A stretch of 64,000 bases of DNA, from assembly GCA_033980235.1 (NCBI GenBank), contig CM067067.1, positions 7,772,047-7,836,046 on the forward strand, in the 5' to 3' direction. The first letter of the stretch is position 1. The number at the start of each line of letters is the position of its first letter. The notes beneath the pieces are model-generated. The model was given only the letters and a program-made list of their open reading frames with translations, did not search any database and was not told the origin of the DNA. This document shows, in pieces, positions 11,915 to 26,400 of this stretch. The stretch comes from Diadema setosum (Eukaryota; Echinodermata; Echinoidea; Diadematoida; Diadematidae). The position numbers were made by a program, and so were the translations under genes.

Positions 11915-12067
11915 GTATCACTGGTAGACCGAATGTTAACCGAGCTCTCAAATCCTGGTGCGAGCGGCAGTGTATTCTATCTGACAGAGGATGACGAGTT
12001 CATCATCAAGACGACACAGCACAAAGAGGCCGACTTCTTACAGAAACTACTGCCAGGCTATTATATG
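11915..12067 (+). CDS. PIP5K1: PIP5K exon: glycine-rich loop and ATP-binding lysine
   Basis: A 51-codon, phase 0-0 exon bounded by GCAG and GTGAGT. It encodes the [10 protein letters not shown] loop, FIIKT with the ATP-binding lysine, and the family signature [11 protein letters not shown]. The preceding exon (the YFRELFGI region in vertebrate homologues) is not in the window. Confidence 0.95.
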
Positions 12068-15000
12068 GTGAGTGCAGGGAGCCCTCATTAAAGTAGACTG
12101 CCTCAAGGGGACAACTTTTTTTTTTTTTTCATTGAGACTATTCTGCAACCCCTTGTATGGTTTATCTCATGTCTAAGATGATTTTGACACCAATTATTGT
12201 TTTACCTCCCCCAGAAACTACCGATATTGATTTCAATGATTTTCTTTTGTTTCCTTTTTTCCAAAGCTTTATATTTTAAGATTGTTTATGTTTGAGTTGT
12301 TTCTGTTGTTAAGGGCAGTTATGCTACTCCCTTGTTACAAACACGAATAAAGTGAGTGATACCAATGGAATGTTGGTAGTAACTCAAACCCCAGGTGAAG
12401 TCTTCAAGAAAACGTAAAGCATCCCTCTGCATATTCCATGTATTTCTAAGATGAGAGCAGCATACCAAGCTCTTGTGGCTCCAGTCAAGATATCATTGCT
12501 GGGTGCAGTTTCTGGTGCAAGCTTCAGCTTTAGTGGGCTTATTTAACTCTTCATTCATTGTTTAGTGAATAGCAGAGGTAGTGAACAAAACAACAACAAA
12601 ACAAAACCCAGAGGCTTACATTACACACACACAGTTCCTTACCTATAAAGCTTCCTACTTATTCAGTATCCTTGCAGTGATTTGTGAGGAAATGTAGATC
12701 CTCTGTGTGTATAGGAGTGGTAAGAATTTTTTCTGTCTCTTTGCTTTCTGGTTGTCTGTCCGTCCGTCATTACAATTGCGGCCTGTCTCACTTGTCATAT
12801 TGTAGGAATGGCAGGTCTGTGCAAGATTAATGAATCCCGACAGTGGCTAATCATGTCCTGAAGAATTTGGCAGTGAGTGTTGCAACCTTTTTAAATGTAT
12901 GCTAATACCCGCCAAAACCAAGGAATCATCTTTTTCATACTCCTTAGCCAATACAATATTTGAATGACACTGTCAGCGGCTTACATTGCAGTTGAGAGGG
13001 TATAGAAAGGGGGGGGGGGGAATTAACAAATCTATCCTTTTTTGCTTTCAAAATTAAGAAGAGACTTAGAAAGTTGAATTCCACTGTATAAAGTGATTGA
13101 GATGTCTTTTCCATTGATTCTCCCATGAAGAATGTTATGGTGGATTTAGTGTCTGTATAGTACTTTTGGAATGAATAAAGGTCTAGAGTCACACATGTAC
13201 TAGTTTCTGGTTGCTGTTCGTGTGGTTGGTTAGTGAAGTCAGACGTCATAGTGGTTTTCCTGTGCGTGTAACTGAGAGAAATAAAAAAAAAAAAAAAAAA
13301 AAAATCTGTGCATTTTATACCCACAAATGAGGAGAGCTGTGTCTGCTAAATGAATCAGAACTCTGTAAAGCCATGTGATATATGCATGCAGGCTCTGCTG
13401 GGTCGGGACTTCAATCTGAACTTTGTGATATGTTGCATGCCAGCTTGATATGGCCCAGACTTCATTATATATGGATGAAAGCGCAAAAGGAAGGAACGTT
13501 TAGCCCACAGACAAAAGTCGTGGTATGATGTAAACCAATGTAGACGAATGTCACTGACAGATTGCAGTGCATGTATGTATACCACTGTAACTAAATTGCA
13601 CAGTCTGCTTTTTTTCCTTGCAACTGATTAACAAATTGCCCTGCATACGTCGATGCAGGGCAATTTGTTAATCAGTTGCAAGGAAAAAAGAAAAAAGAAA
13701 AAAAAAACATCTCGACGGAAGAATTGCACTAAATTGAAGGCTGCGCTTATTTAACATTTTTATCAAGTACATGGATGCATTCATAGTGAGAACCATGGGA
13801 AAGATTTTAAAGGCACATGTTTCTAAATGCAGTTTGTATGTATCCACGTATACATATGTACATGTAATCAGAATATATCGGTGTAAAGTTATGGCATTTC
13901 TTTCTATTTTTAGATTTTCAAGCTGATTTGGAATCTGATGACTGCTAGATATAATGCATTCATTAATTACATAAAGGAAGCATTCAAGTGCACGTATAAC
14001 CTTGATACATTGTACATTATTAAAGTAACAATAATGTGTATTTTTATGTTTATGTACAAACATGTGATATGGACTTTGAACTGTGCTAAATTGCATGGTA
14101 TTTACAGGTCTCTGGTCATTATTATTCTTTTGAGTTCAGATGTTTTGATGTTGTTTTTGATGCTTTTAGTGCATTCCAGTCAACTTCACTGAGATAAGCA
14201 TCTGTGTTGCGATGATTACCTCCGCCTAGGGAGGAGGTTATGTTTTCATTACCATTGGTTTGTTTGTCCGTATGCAGAATAACTCAAAAAGTAGTTAACG
14301 AATTTGGATGAAGCTTTCAGGAAAGGTTGAGAATGACACAAGTAACAGATGATTAAATTTGGTAGTGATCCGATAATTTTTTGGTAATTTATGAAAGATT
14401 TTCATATTTTGACAGGTAGGGTCAATGAACTTGGGAGTTCAAGCTGCACATTTTTGAGGTTTTCAAACGTGCACTAAAGTGCGTGCTCTAGTTTCTGCTA
14501 GGGCGAGGCGCGCCGTGCAGCTGAGGATTTATGACGTAACAAAGGCTTCTATATTGGGAAATCGGGTGATTTTCCAGCATGTATACCTATGTGTAGTTGA
14601 AATCACTGATCTCTATGGAAGAGCCCAAAGAGCTTTTCCCCAGTGGTGGAGAGGAGAAAAATCTCTTTGGGAAGAGCAAGATCATTGATGGAAAGTAGCT
14701 GCTTGGCAGAGGTCTGCGCTCTCAGAATGCTTTTCTAGTTATTCATGTGATCCTTATCAAAATGGTGCTTGCCAGCACATCCACCTGACAGCAAGAATGG
14801 TATCTTGCAATATAAAAGGAAATAGGCTGTTATTGCATTCAATACAAAACAATGAAATGGATGCCTGCTAAATTGTCAACTGATGGAGTGTTCTGATCAC
14901 CTGATCTCAATGCAAGTTCATTCTTTGTTTGAACATGAATTTCATAAATTGTTACGTCGGGTAAGCTTATGCATTATGCAGCTATGAAAACGAGCAAAGT

Positions 15001-17384
15001 GCCAAACCAAATGAGAAAAAAGAAAGGTCATTTGTACCAATGTGTACATGAGCTAACTACGAACTGGCTTATTGTCAGTGAGTCATACATCTGCTACTGT
15101 ATGTGTGATTTTTTTTTTTTTTTTTTATGTACAGTGAATTAATTAACTGATTTTCCAGGATTGCTTTAAATCTTCATGACAATACTTGGATGAACAATGT
15201 ACCTGTGGCCTCAGAAATAAATTGAATTTATCATATCTTTTCCATGCTGCTCTGAGTTGCCTTCCAAAAGGAAGTGGAATTGCACATTTATTGTGTTTTG
15301 GTTTTGTCTGTAAGGATGATGATGATGATGATGCGTATTTTAAGGGGAAAGTTGATGCATGAGATGTCATTGAAGACATTCATCATCAGTCAGGATTCAA
15401 GCGGGTGAAGGCATAGGAATTGGTTCAATATGTTTGCCCAGCTTGAGGAGCACAGCAAGTTCATGTGCGCTGCTAATGCATCCCCACCTCAGTTTTGATT
15501 TATCATTTGAGATTGATGCCGGCAGGATGTACATTAGCTACCCTGGACCACACACAAGAAATCAGACTCAGAGGACACTATCTGTTCCCTGCAAGTCTGA
15601 AAATCAGTCGAGAACTGGTATAATTTTGCTGTCATTACTTCAAGTATTTAATTATCAATTAATTAATTAATTAATCAATTAATTGTTTATTTGCATATTT
15701 ATTTACCTACACCAACTGTATACCTATTTATTTATTCTTATTTATTTATGTATTTATTTATTTATTTATTTACTGTTGTATTCATTTATTTATATATTTG
15801 TATGATTGTTTGTTTATAACATTTATACAGGATGGCTTGATCAGTATTTAAGCTGTTTTTAATCAAGGTCCTGAGATCACAGATATAAAATTACAGTAAC
15901 ATCCAATCATAACATGAATTAGCAGCAGCGTACAAATCTAGGTCAGATTGGATTTACCAGTATGTGGAATTATGTCATGAATACATTCATTTCATTTATT
16001 TTTCCATTTTTAGCAGAATGATGTATGAGTTCCCACAAATAAATTTGTACAAGCCAGTTTCTCCAATAAGTAATGCCTAACCAACAGGAGGAGAACAATT
16101 GTGCACATGATGTCATGGCTCATTCCTTCCATTTGTAGGACTGTGCTTTTGTCTGTAGCTTCTTTGAAAGATTAAATCCTTTGCTGTTGTGTACCTTTAT
16201 AGCCACGAGTGTCTGATGTGGAGTGAATATTGCTTACTTGTTCTTTTCTTTTCTGTGCCATTTCACAATATGCAGAACCTTGTCCAGAATCCGAGGACGC
16301 TACTACCCAAATTTTACGGTCTGTACACGTACCAGAGTGGAGGCAAAAACATCCGGTTTGTCGTCATGAACAACCTCCTTCCGACGACACTCAAGATGCA
16401 TGAAAAGTTTGACCTGAAGGTGAGTAAATTACGGCTCTAGGAGGTGCGACTCATTGCACTCCTTCATTAAATGTCAAAACCATGTATCGCTGCTGCATGT
16501 GGAGCTAAGCAGTGCAGTGCTGAAGCTGGTATTCTCCATATTCCCATTTTCCTATTCTTCCATGTACAATTGTAAATAGGACATAACCTTGATCAGTTTG
16601 TTAAGGGATATGAGAGCCAATCCTTTTTGTGTTGCCATAGGAACATTGTAAGTCCATGCTAACAACCAGAATGTGGTGTTGCAGTGTAGACTGTGCACAT
16701 ACAGAGGTGTGGTTTTGAAAGTCATGTGAGATGCCTCGAAATAGATTATGAAATGAAAGGAAGAAGAAATGTGTTGCATTCTAAAAAGAATATTGATGAA
16801 GTGAAATTGGGCGACATGTTTAGTGTGAATTGGAAACAGTCCAGAACTGATGTCATGATCGTATGACTCAAACAGCAATGCCAAAAGGCCTTTGCGATGC
16901 CTTGTAACTTGCCTCTTAGCAATCATGCAGTCATATTGTTCTCATTTTATACTATACTGAGTTGATACTGAGGTGAAAAACTAGTTCTGTTATGACTGTA
17001 CACCAAAGGGAAGAAAGAATAAAATGTTATGTCTACCATGTGAGTTGTCATATCAAGCAGCAGTAAAGTCTACTTTTGTAGAGAGACCCCGCCCCACAAC
17101 TGAGTTGAAACCTCTGGGTGGCATATTTTGATCATGAATCAAACATTCCGATTCAACTTCATGTTGACTGCTTGTTTCAAGCTTGCATGAGTAAATAATG
17201 GTTCAGTGCCACATGATCCTCTGCAAATTTTTTTTTAATTTTTTAATTTTTTTTTTACTGTGTATTATGACACAACTATTTGCTAATTGTCGGGGAAGGG
17301 GAAAATGTGGGGACTCTGTAATGTAGTGTATAACACAATCAGTGTGAGAAGACAAACTGTACAGTGTAAAGCCATGTGGAGTTA

Positions 17385-17428
<44 letters not shown>

Positions 17429-20400
17429 AAAAAAAATGGTCAGTATGCCAGAGGGTGCGTGAGGTGTAATGCTACCTCCATGCTATTAGAGTAAGGAATA
17501 ATTCTATCCTGAGAGTGCAGCATCACTGCTCAATTAACTGTGAAGTTTGTAGAGATCTCAGTTCTGGCAGATTTTTAATAAAGAAAATGTCAAAGCCAGG
17601 GCCTACTGGACCAAGGTGCATGCAAGCAAAAAGTAGACATGTGAGGCATGTTGTAGTTAAAAAGATGGGGGGGGGGGGAGAAGGGAGGTAGAGGGCATGG
17701 CGGTAGGGACGGACGAGGCAAAATAAACAGATGGAATGAGATGATTAGCTGCTCATTCAATTTTCAAAATTAGATTTGGTCCGTTCTGTTTACTCTGCTA
17801 CATGATACAAGGGAGTGCCTTTTATTGTTGACTGGCTTATGGTAGGAACTAATTTGCGTTCATACTGGTACCAAGTATATTCTTTTTGCATGTATGTGGA
17901 GTTTAATTTCAGCATAGTCATGCCGATGGTATTCATGTAATTTCTTCAATGCTCAATTACGATGAGTGGCAGGCTGATGACTTTTACAATGAAGTCTTGA
18001 TAACTTCATAAACTCTTTCATTAACAGTATCTTTTTGGTAGTTAGATGATTAGAGTGACAAAAGTAATTCCAGTCCTTTGGTAATTCATAATGTGTTCTG
18101 AATTCATCTGCACATATGCTTATATGCCAAGTTTATGCATGTATGGAAAGAGTTTAGTTACGCCCTTTTATCATCAAGTAAAGGTTTTTCTCTTTCCTGT
18201 TGTTGTAATAATTCTCATGTGCATAGGAATTAAGACACTTATTTGTATGCTGCGAGTGTAGATATATATGCCAAGCTTAATAAGGTACAGTTTTCCAGCA
18301 TAGACATATACATGTTCATGACAAGCTAATAGAAAATACTATCACTTGTGCATGCTTAGCCTCATGTCTGGTGAGGTGAATGAAAGAAGACATGTTAGAT
18401 TTTTTGCCAAAGCTGTAAATATAGCAATCTACTCTTTCTACTTCACCTTTACAATAATTTGTTGTATAAGGAGATCATAATTTGATTACTTGAGAATAGA
18501 AGTCAGGATGCTTTGTTTTGCCTTTATCACTACATTCAGATACATGTACTAGTGTCACTGGGTCTGGTAGCCCTTGGGGTGGGTTTCAGTAGAGCAGGCC
18601 CGGTGTTTATTTGAACATATCTTATTGCCATCCGTTTGTCATAGGGGTCGACGTACAAGAGGAAAGCATCGCGCAATGAGAAGCAGAAGAAATCACCAAC
18701 GTTGAAAGATCTGGATTTCATGGAAGAACATCCAGATGGGTTGCATCTAGACGCACTCACGTACAACGCTTTGCTCAAGACGATACAAAGGGATTGCAGG
18801 GTAAGTGCATTCTGGGAATATTTCACTCTGAGCAGTCGAGGATTGTCTTCTGTGGAAATGGTCTCGCATTTCTCAGTGTACAGCAATTCCATGCTCATGT
18901 TTTGGATCTGTCAAGTTCAGATTCCTTTATGTATACATTCACTCCCTTTCTCTTCACACAGGGAATGATCAGTCTGTTTGTTTAGATAGTACTCCATCCC
19001 CCTGCCCTTCTTGTTGCCAAATAGTCATCAGTACATCTAATAGCATCTTGATATCCTGTATTTCATGTGCATGAAAGCATCTGTTTTCTTTGATACCCAT
19101 GACAGGAATTTCAACCAGAGTCATTGATTGTTTGTCTGTAGACATATTAATGATGCTTTGTAAAAATAGGGTCAATGCCCAATAGATTGTTATTACTGCT
19201 GACCATTTGAGCCAAAAGAGCAGTATAAGTGATACATTGCTAATCCACAGCTTTTGGTTTTAGATCATTTCTCTTGGACTGTGGCAACAGCATTTCTGTT
19301 TAGTTGTGATATGTTTGTATTGCTGTGTGTTGTTTACCTTGAATGTTTGATGTAATTCAAATACAGGTCATGATGAGGACTTATAGTATTTTGTACATGT
19401 ATCTATATAAAACCATATAAACCATATACAACCCATTATCTATTTCTTATATCTGGTTTGACAATGAATGTAGGTATAGCTCATTTAAGCACAATTTATT
19501 CAGAATGGTGTGTAGCTGGTCATTAATTATTGCTCTACCAAATGTTTCAACAATGTTATGCAAGTAACAAAAGTTTTAAGGCACTAGAGTTTAAAAAAGA
19601 AAAATGAAATGTATGCAGGGGTTTTGTTTTGCATACTCTACCAAAATTTCATGTGCTAAAGTTTGCCCTTACTGACCTTTCTGTTTTTCTTCTGTGTTGT
19701 TAAATCTCAAAGGTACTGGAAAGTTTCAAGATCATGGATTACAGCTTGCTTCTTGGTATTCACAATGTCGATCAACAAGCACGAGATTTTGTAAGTAGAG
19801 ACTCATGAAGAGATGTACTTGGCTGCTAAATGTGTGAAAATAGAAACATTTTAGGGGATTGGCTGTGTTGGTAACCCCCTCCCAACCAATGGTCATCTGG
19901 AAAAGAATCAAACTGCAAAATGCAGTAAAAATAATCACAAGCCATTATCATTCCTAAAAAAATACACTCCCAGGTTTTAACGCTTCATTAAAGCGTCTCC
20001 TAACCTTCCATTTTGTGTACAGTTTACGCAGTGTTTTTGAACCTTACATAACAAGCAGAGTTCTGCAATTTGGTTAGCTTGAATAAAAGTGCATTGTGTT
20101 TAGATCAGGATAGTCATGGTTGGTTTTGGTCTCTTGCATTCAGAAAATGTATACGTACATCTGGGCATTATACAGCATTATGACTGCTGAGAGCTGTAAG
20201 CTTGGAGATGTTTGCTTCCTCTTAAAAATATGTATTTGTGGCATTTTCTAAGTCGCATCCTTTCTTGTTTCTCCATTCATGCGTGATTGTTGCTATGGTA
20301 ACAGGCAAAGGAGGCGAGAGCGAACCCAAGCACCCCAACAGGCCTGGAGGACCTCCCCCCAGACTATTCCTTTGACCCATCCAGTGCACCGGAGACCCCT

Positions 20401-23400
20401 CGCACACCCACTGAGGGAGATGACTTTAACTCATCGTCAGGTTTGTCTCCATCTCCATCTCAGTCTCTTCTCTTGTCTGTCTGTCTGTCTGTCTGTCTTC
20501 AGCACACACTCACACTCATTCAAGTCCGGCATCTTGCACTTACCCTCTCTCTCTCGTACAGGCATGCTCTTTGTCTCATGCTTAACAACACTGACCCTTT
20601 TTCATTGATCTGTATTACAATTTCATGTGATAATTCTGGAAATGTACACTGTATGTATTTACACTTCATATTTCTTTCTTTTTTTAATGATAATTTTTCT
20701 TTGTGATAAGTTTTTTTTTTAGAAATGATTGATGTGAGAGTTCATTCAGACAGAGTTAAGACAAAGAAAATTAATAAATGATTAACTTGACATGTCCAGT
20801 TCTTAAGTCCAAGAAACAGAAATTAAAAGAAGTGAGTGTTATTTATGCTACATCTTGTCATGTCTACCGTGTAAATTGCAGGTCTGCCCCCGAGGTTAGA
20901 ACGGTCACGGTCGTACAACAAGCAGAGGGTGGCAGCATTCTCAACAACACGTGAAGCCATCCAGGGTCAATCAGAAACATATGTCATGGGCGGGGATGAC
21001 GAACAGTGAGTATGATTGCGAGAAATACTTCTCATTCTGCTAGTAATGGCTATGGACGTGATAACTTCAAAGTTACAATCTCATGGTATGACTGGAGATC
21101 AGTATATTTCACCATATGCTTGATTCTTCCTTGGGAATATGGTGTTCCAACTTGTTTTTAGGAACTCATACACTCATTTTACTTGTTATAACATTACATT
21201 TTACTGAAGTTTTACATCCCGTAGTATATAAAGTTGAATGTACAAATGAGAAATTATGACCTTTACCATCTGGCTATATGAATTTAGGCTGTTTTAGTAT
21301 GGTACTGGTCCTAAAAAATGCCCTGTGAGTTGTCAGTGGTTCAATGGCAGTGTATGTATGCCCCCATATCATGACACACACAGTTAGAGGGAAATTAAAG
21401 TGATGTGGTACTCTTTGTGGTGGACTAATGCTTGGTGTACAAACAGGATGACTGGACCACCTGATAGTCCAGTAGTGCAGACCTCTGTGGCAAAGCCCTT
21501 TCCTTGAACTTTGGAAAGCACACACGCACATGAGTATTACGGAAGCATGTAGAGATTTCGGCCAGTACCAAGTCTGTCCTGGTGGTATGCCAGTCTCACT
21601 TTTTGTTTGCACAGTACTACAGCATCCTTCCTCTCTCTGGCTAGGGATTTTAGTACTTCACGAGATGTCAGACATCCTCTTCTAGGAAATACAGTCAAAC
21701 CTGCCCTAGTGACCACCTGCTGTATGTGGCCACTAAAAACTCGCCCTGATAGAAAAGCCATGTTCAGACCCTCTGTGTAGCGGCCATCTGTCTAACACGG
21801 CCAGTGGCTACCAATTTTGTCTCCCGCGGTAGATTTTAACCTGTCCATAGTGGCCACAGACCCATACAGAGCAGCAGCCCAGCAGATAATTTAGAATGTG
21901 TTTCCGCTTTTGCTGCTGTGCCGGTCATTCATGGCTAACATCAAGTGATTGCCACTGCTGCATTCACCCGCCATTCAATCATAGTAATGCACTGGCGAAT
22001 TGCTTGCTTTGCTCTGCGCATGCTACTGTATGAAACACTGCTACTGCATGAAAAACGTGCATACATACACATAGGCCTACATGAACATGTAAGTACTTAT
22101 AGACAGATACAATAATAATACATGTACCTGTAAGCAATGTACATAAAATGTCGAATAACCTGTCTATAGTGGCCACCTGTCTATAACGGTCACTCTTTTC
22201 ATCTCCCTCGGGTGGGAGCTATAGACGGGTTTGACTGTTAGTAGTATGTCTTCTGTGTGTGACCTTCAAGACTTTTCAGGTCGTGACCTTCAAGACTTTT
22301 CAGGTCGTGACCTGGCAAATTGTTGTATAGCAACTGTGCTCAAATGAACCCACTTGTGTGCCTGCCCATTGCAAGTAAAGATGATAGGTAGGATACTAAT
22401 TTTGCATGTGTCTCAGCCATAAGCCCAGTTTCGTCAAGAATTAATGGAACGAGCACCACACAGATATACATTTATTATTGCAAGAAAGGATGGACTTTGA
22501 GGATTCCACTGACAAATGTAATAAATAGTAATCCCAGGTTGGGTCATCTCTGTGCATCAATTACTTGACCATACTAGACAATTTTTAAGATCCTGTGAAA
22601 TGTTATACCAGACAAGAATATTTCAGTCATGTTGAGTTTATTGTGATCACTATGTGTCTCCATTTTCTTCCTCTCTCTCTTTCATAACAGGAGTGGTGGT
22701 ATTCCAGCTAAAAGTTCCAAAGGGGACAGATTACTTCTCTTCATTGGTATCATAGACATCTTACAATGTTACAAGTAAGTTTCTTGTCACACAGAAAAAG
22801 AGAAATCTGTATAATCAGAAAATGTGGCCATTTCCACGCACTCTGACAATAACATCTAGATGTAATGTGATCTGAAAAAAGTCAAAGAAGATGGTGACGT
22901 AAGATGAAAAAGGACCAACACAAAGTGAACACAAAGAATATGGTTTTGCATAGATATGAATTTAACCTGTCTTCTCTTTCCACTTGCAAAAATTCCAAGA
23001 GAATGTGACCCTAAAACATATAGCCTTTATTTTTTCTTCCCGTTGCTTTAGTTTATAAGTTTCTTGACACTTATGGTGTGATTACATTGTTTCTGTCCTA
23101 CAAATTGTATATCTGAAAGTTATCTACAGGGATAAAAAGAACATTGTAACAAGAAAAAAGATATGAACAGGGGCATAGGTATGAATAGTAACAAACTTTT
23201 CTCTTCACTTTGAAAACACGCCAAATATCATGCAACCCCAGAATCTAGCCCTTAGTTTTCATTTCTTTTATCTTGTTTGTAAATTCTTTGACATGTTAGT
23301 TATGAATACATTGTTTCTGTCCAACAAATTGTTGCAGTCAAGGAAGTAAGAACATACTCTTGAGTTGTTACTATGATCTTTATTATGATTGTGCCGTACA

Positions 23401-26400
23401 AGGGTATATTATGATTCTCTCTAGGGTTAATGATAAAATTCTCTGTTGGCACACGACTTTGGGTAAGTATTGTGTACTAGAAAAAGGAATGTTTGAAGGC
23501 AACATCCTGACCTTGTGTTTCTGTATTGTTTGAACGCAATTTCCTGACCTTGTATTTCTATATCGTTTGAACGCAGCATCCTGACCTTGTATTTCTGTAT
23601 TGTGTAAACACAACATCCAGACTTTCAATCCCTTTATTGTTTTGATGCAACACCCTGATCTTTTATATCTCTATTGTTTGTTAATAGACTAAAGAAAAAG
23701 CTAGAGCACACATGGAAATCGGTGGTACACGATGGCGACACGGTCTCAGTGCACAGACCAGGCTTCTACGCGCAACGCTTTCAGGACTTCATGGCAAAAC
23801 AAGTCTTCAAGAAGATCCCATGTAAGATAAGCCCCTTGTAGTTGGCAGCAAACCAGCAGATCCACTGCTGCTACCCACATGACATGTGCACATAGCCATA
23901 ATCACTGTCAGTGGCAGACTGAGAACACCCATCTGGGAAGATCAAAACCATTTTGCTTTTGTCTGTGAGGTGGTAGCTGTCATTTGCAAATAACTCTTTA
24001 GAGTTTCCTGAAATCTAACCCTTGATGAGCACTTTTGCTCTGCAGTATTTATTGTACTGGAGAGGCTATACCCTCAAATGGTCAATTCTGTAGATTGAGC
24101 TTTTATTTTTACAATGCTGAGCTCACATTTAAGGTCTCAACTCTAACTCTGGGTAAGATTGTTGTGTGTTTCCTTGGTTTTTTTAGTCCACGGATTGGGG
24201 GGGGGGTATATCTGGAAACAATGAACTATCATCCACATGAGAGCTATATCACTACTTACCAGTGGTGGTTTTGTCATGTAGATTTTCAAACTCGGAAGTG
24301 TGTTGTGGTGTGTTTCATTTTTCTATTGAGTGGCATGAACTTCAGCAGAAATGGGCTTATTGGAATTTAAAGTTATGACACATCAAGAAAATGTTCAAAT
24401 TAGTGATAGGGCAGTGTGAGCAGACAAAGACTCTGTGCTTGATCTTTAGATGCGTGCAAGATAACTACGGAGCACACACACATACACAAAAAAAGGAGAT
24501 GAGACAATGAAAAATTAATAGCCTCTTACATTTCTTCTTTCCTAATTGGTTCAGAAGCTGGATCTTAATTTGACCCCATGTGGTTCAATTCTATCTAAAT
24601 CTGCAGGGTTCACTAAAGCACAGCTATTACATTTATAGAATAGCTCCAATAAAAACAGCTGCAGTCGCATCAGTGGTGTTGCTGGCAGCATTAACAGGAA
24701 GCTTTGTATCTGTGCTACTAACGATCAAAGCAGCTCAATATCAGCTACCATTCAGACTCTGCCATCAGCCTCTATTGAGGAGTACAGACAAGATACTAGC
24801 AATTTTAGGGGAAACCCCAGATGCATGTAAATAAAAGTGTTATGGCTTTTTGATTGTAGGTTAAGAGTTTCGGTTCATAGTTCTCACATCTTGCTATAAT
24901 TGTAGTCCATGTGGCTATCATGCACAGAAAGGAAGCCAATTAAAGTGAGTGTGTGTTTGTGGTATGTAGTGTTACATCGTCTTCAAAACGCTGTGTAAAA
25001 ACTTGTTTTCCAAATGAGATATCAGCTCAGATTTACATTGAGTGAATTTTGCTTCACAGTGATTAGGATGTATGAAGAGGGGAAAGGAGCATTGGAGAGG
25101 TTAACTTAAATGATGACATTATGAATTGCAATTATTAATTGCAAGTCCCATTGAATATACAGTGTACTTCAGATATTGGTCTGAGGGTTGGCTGCAGGAA
25201 TCCTTGCCTGTTTGATTTCTCAACAATAATAGTAGTTTTTACTTGCAGATCATCTCATGAAATCCATTAACAGGTTTGTGTCGCAGATTAAACTTATCAA
25301 TATTTTTTAGCATTTTCATTTCCCTTTGGATATGGCCCTGTAGTAGATTCTAACCAAAGTTCTTGCAGACATCCATACACAGTCGCAGGGAATACTTTAC
25401 AATTGACTCTAGAGAGCATTGCAGCAGCTGATCTTATCACTTAATGTTGAACAACAGGGTTCATATGAGTGTGGATGAATGCATCTACAAACAAAACAAA
25501 AAAAAATCCTCCTTTTTCATATGTTCTTCATCTTGTTCAATTTTTTTTTTTTTTTTTTTTTTGGATGAGCACCTCAAATTTAATGACTAGTTATGATGAT
25601 AGCAAGATGATGTTCCATTATGAATGCAAACTGTCACTGAACGTTTTGAAGACAATATGAAACTGTCAACCACTGCTCTGCCATGTGTGTGGTTGTTTGG
25701 ACAGATGCACTGGTTCAACTCACAACTTCAGTGGGAAGATTGCTTCCGCAAGCCATTAATGTTTCCTGTTGGATCACTTTTATTGCTAACGAAAGGCAGC
25801 TTGTGTGGCAGTTTCATTAGGGGGAAAAAAAGGAGGTTTTAAATCATGTTTAAAAGTAATGTACATCTTTAACCAGTTCTATTTTGGGAAAATGCAGCAT
25901 GTAGGAGAAATCAAGTACTACTTGAACATCAGTGATGTGCTTCATTTCATAGTAGCAAAGTAGTGAAATGTCAATGTTGAAAGTGAAAGTGCTATTAACC
26001 CTTATATTGCAATCACAAGTGCCTGTGTTGTTTGTTGTACAGCACACAAAGCTTTCACAAAGTACTCTCTTGTTTAGGCGTTCTCATGCGCTGCCTTGAC
26101 ACATGATTGCTGCGTGCAACCTAAAACATCGTCTCATCTTGTAACCTACTAACATTAGAGTTGGTAAAAAGAGTTTTGAAGGATTAAATTTCATAGGCTT
26201 CACACAGTGGTATGTCATAGATCCTTGGTTGAAGAAAGGGTGATATTTTGAGGATACTGGTTGGTATCTGTGTCACCCATACTAAGACCATGTCTTTCCA
26301 CCTTGTGATAAATATTGTTCTGAGAATGCCTCTATGCAGATATCATGTAAACAACCCCTTCACAGAGGTAGAACATGATGTGAAAGTGACTTTCAGTAAT

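Larger units (their letters stand above)
12068..16275 (+). other. PIP5K intron (about 4.2 kb)
   Basis: GTGAGT to CAG. It contains a poly-G tract near 13010, a perfect 37-bp-arm hairpin (13610-13689), an interspersed repeat (14217-14740) and an AT-rich tetranucleotide region (15655-15790). I see no coding sequence. Confidence 0.85.
21006..22690 (+). other. PIP5K intron (about 1.7 kb)
   Basis: Contains a Tc1/mariner-like miniature element (21691-22238) and two tandem copies of a roughly 25-bp unit at 22261-22311. Confidence 0.85.

Noticed and set aside
24580..24834. 84-codon frame with a hydrophobic stretch inside the PIP5K intron
   Set aside because: It resembles a membrane segment but has no known family, no splice signals and lies in the middle of a 7-kb intron.
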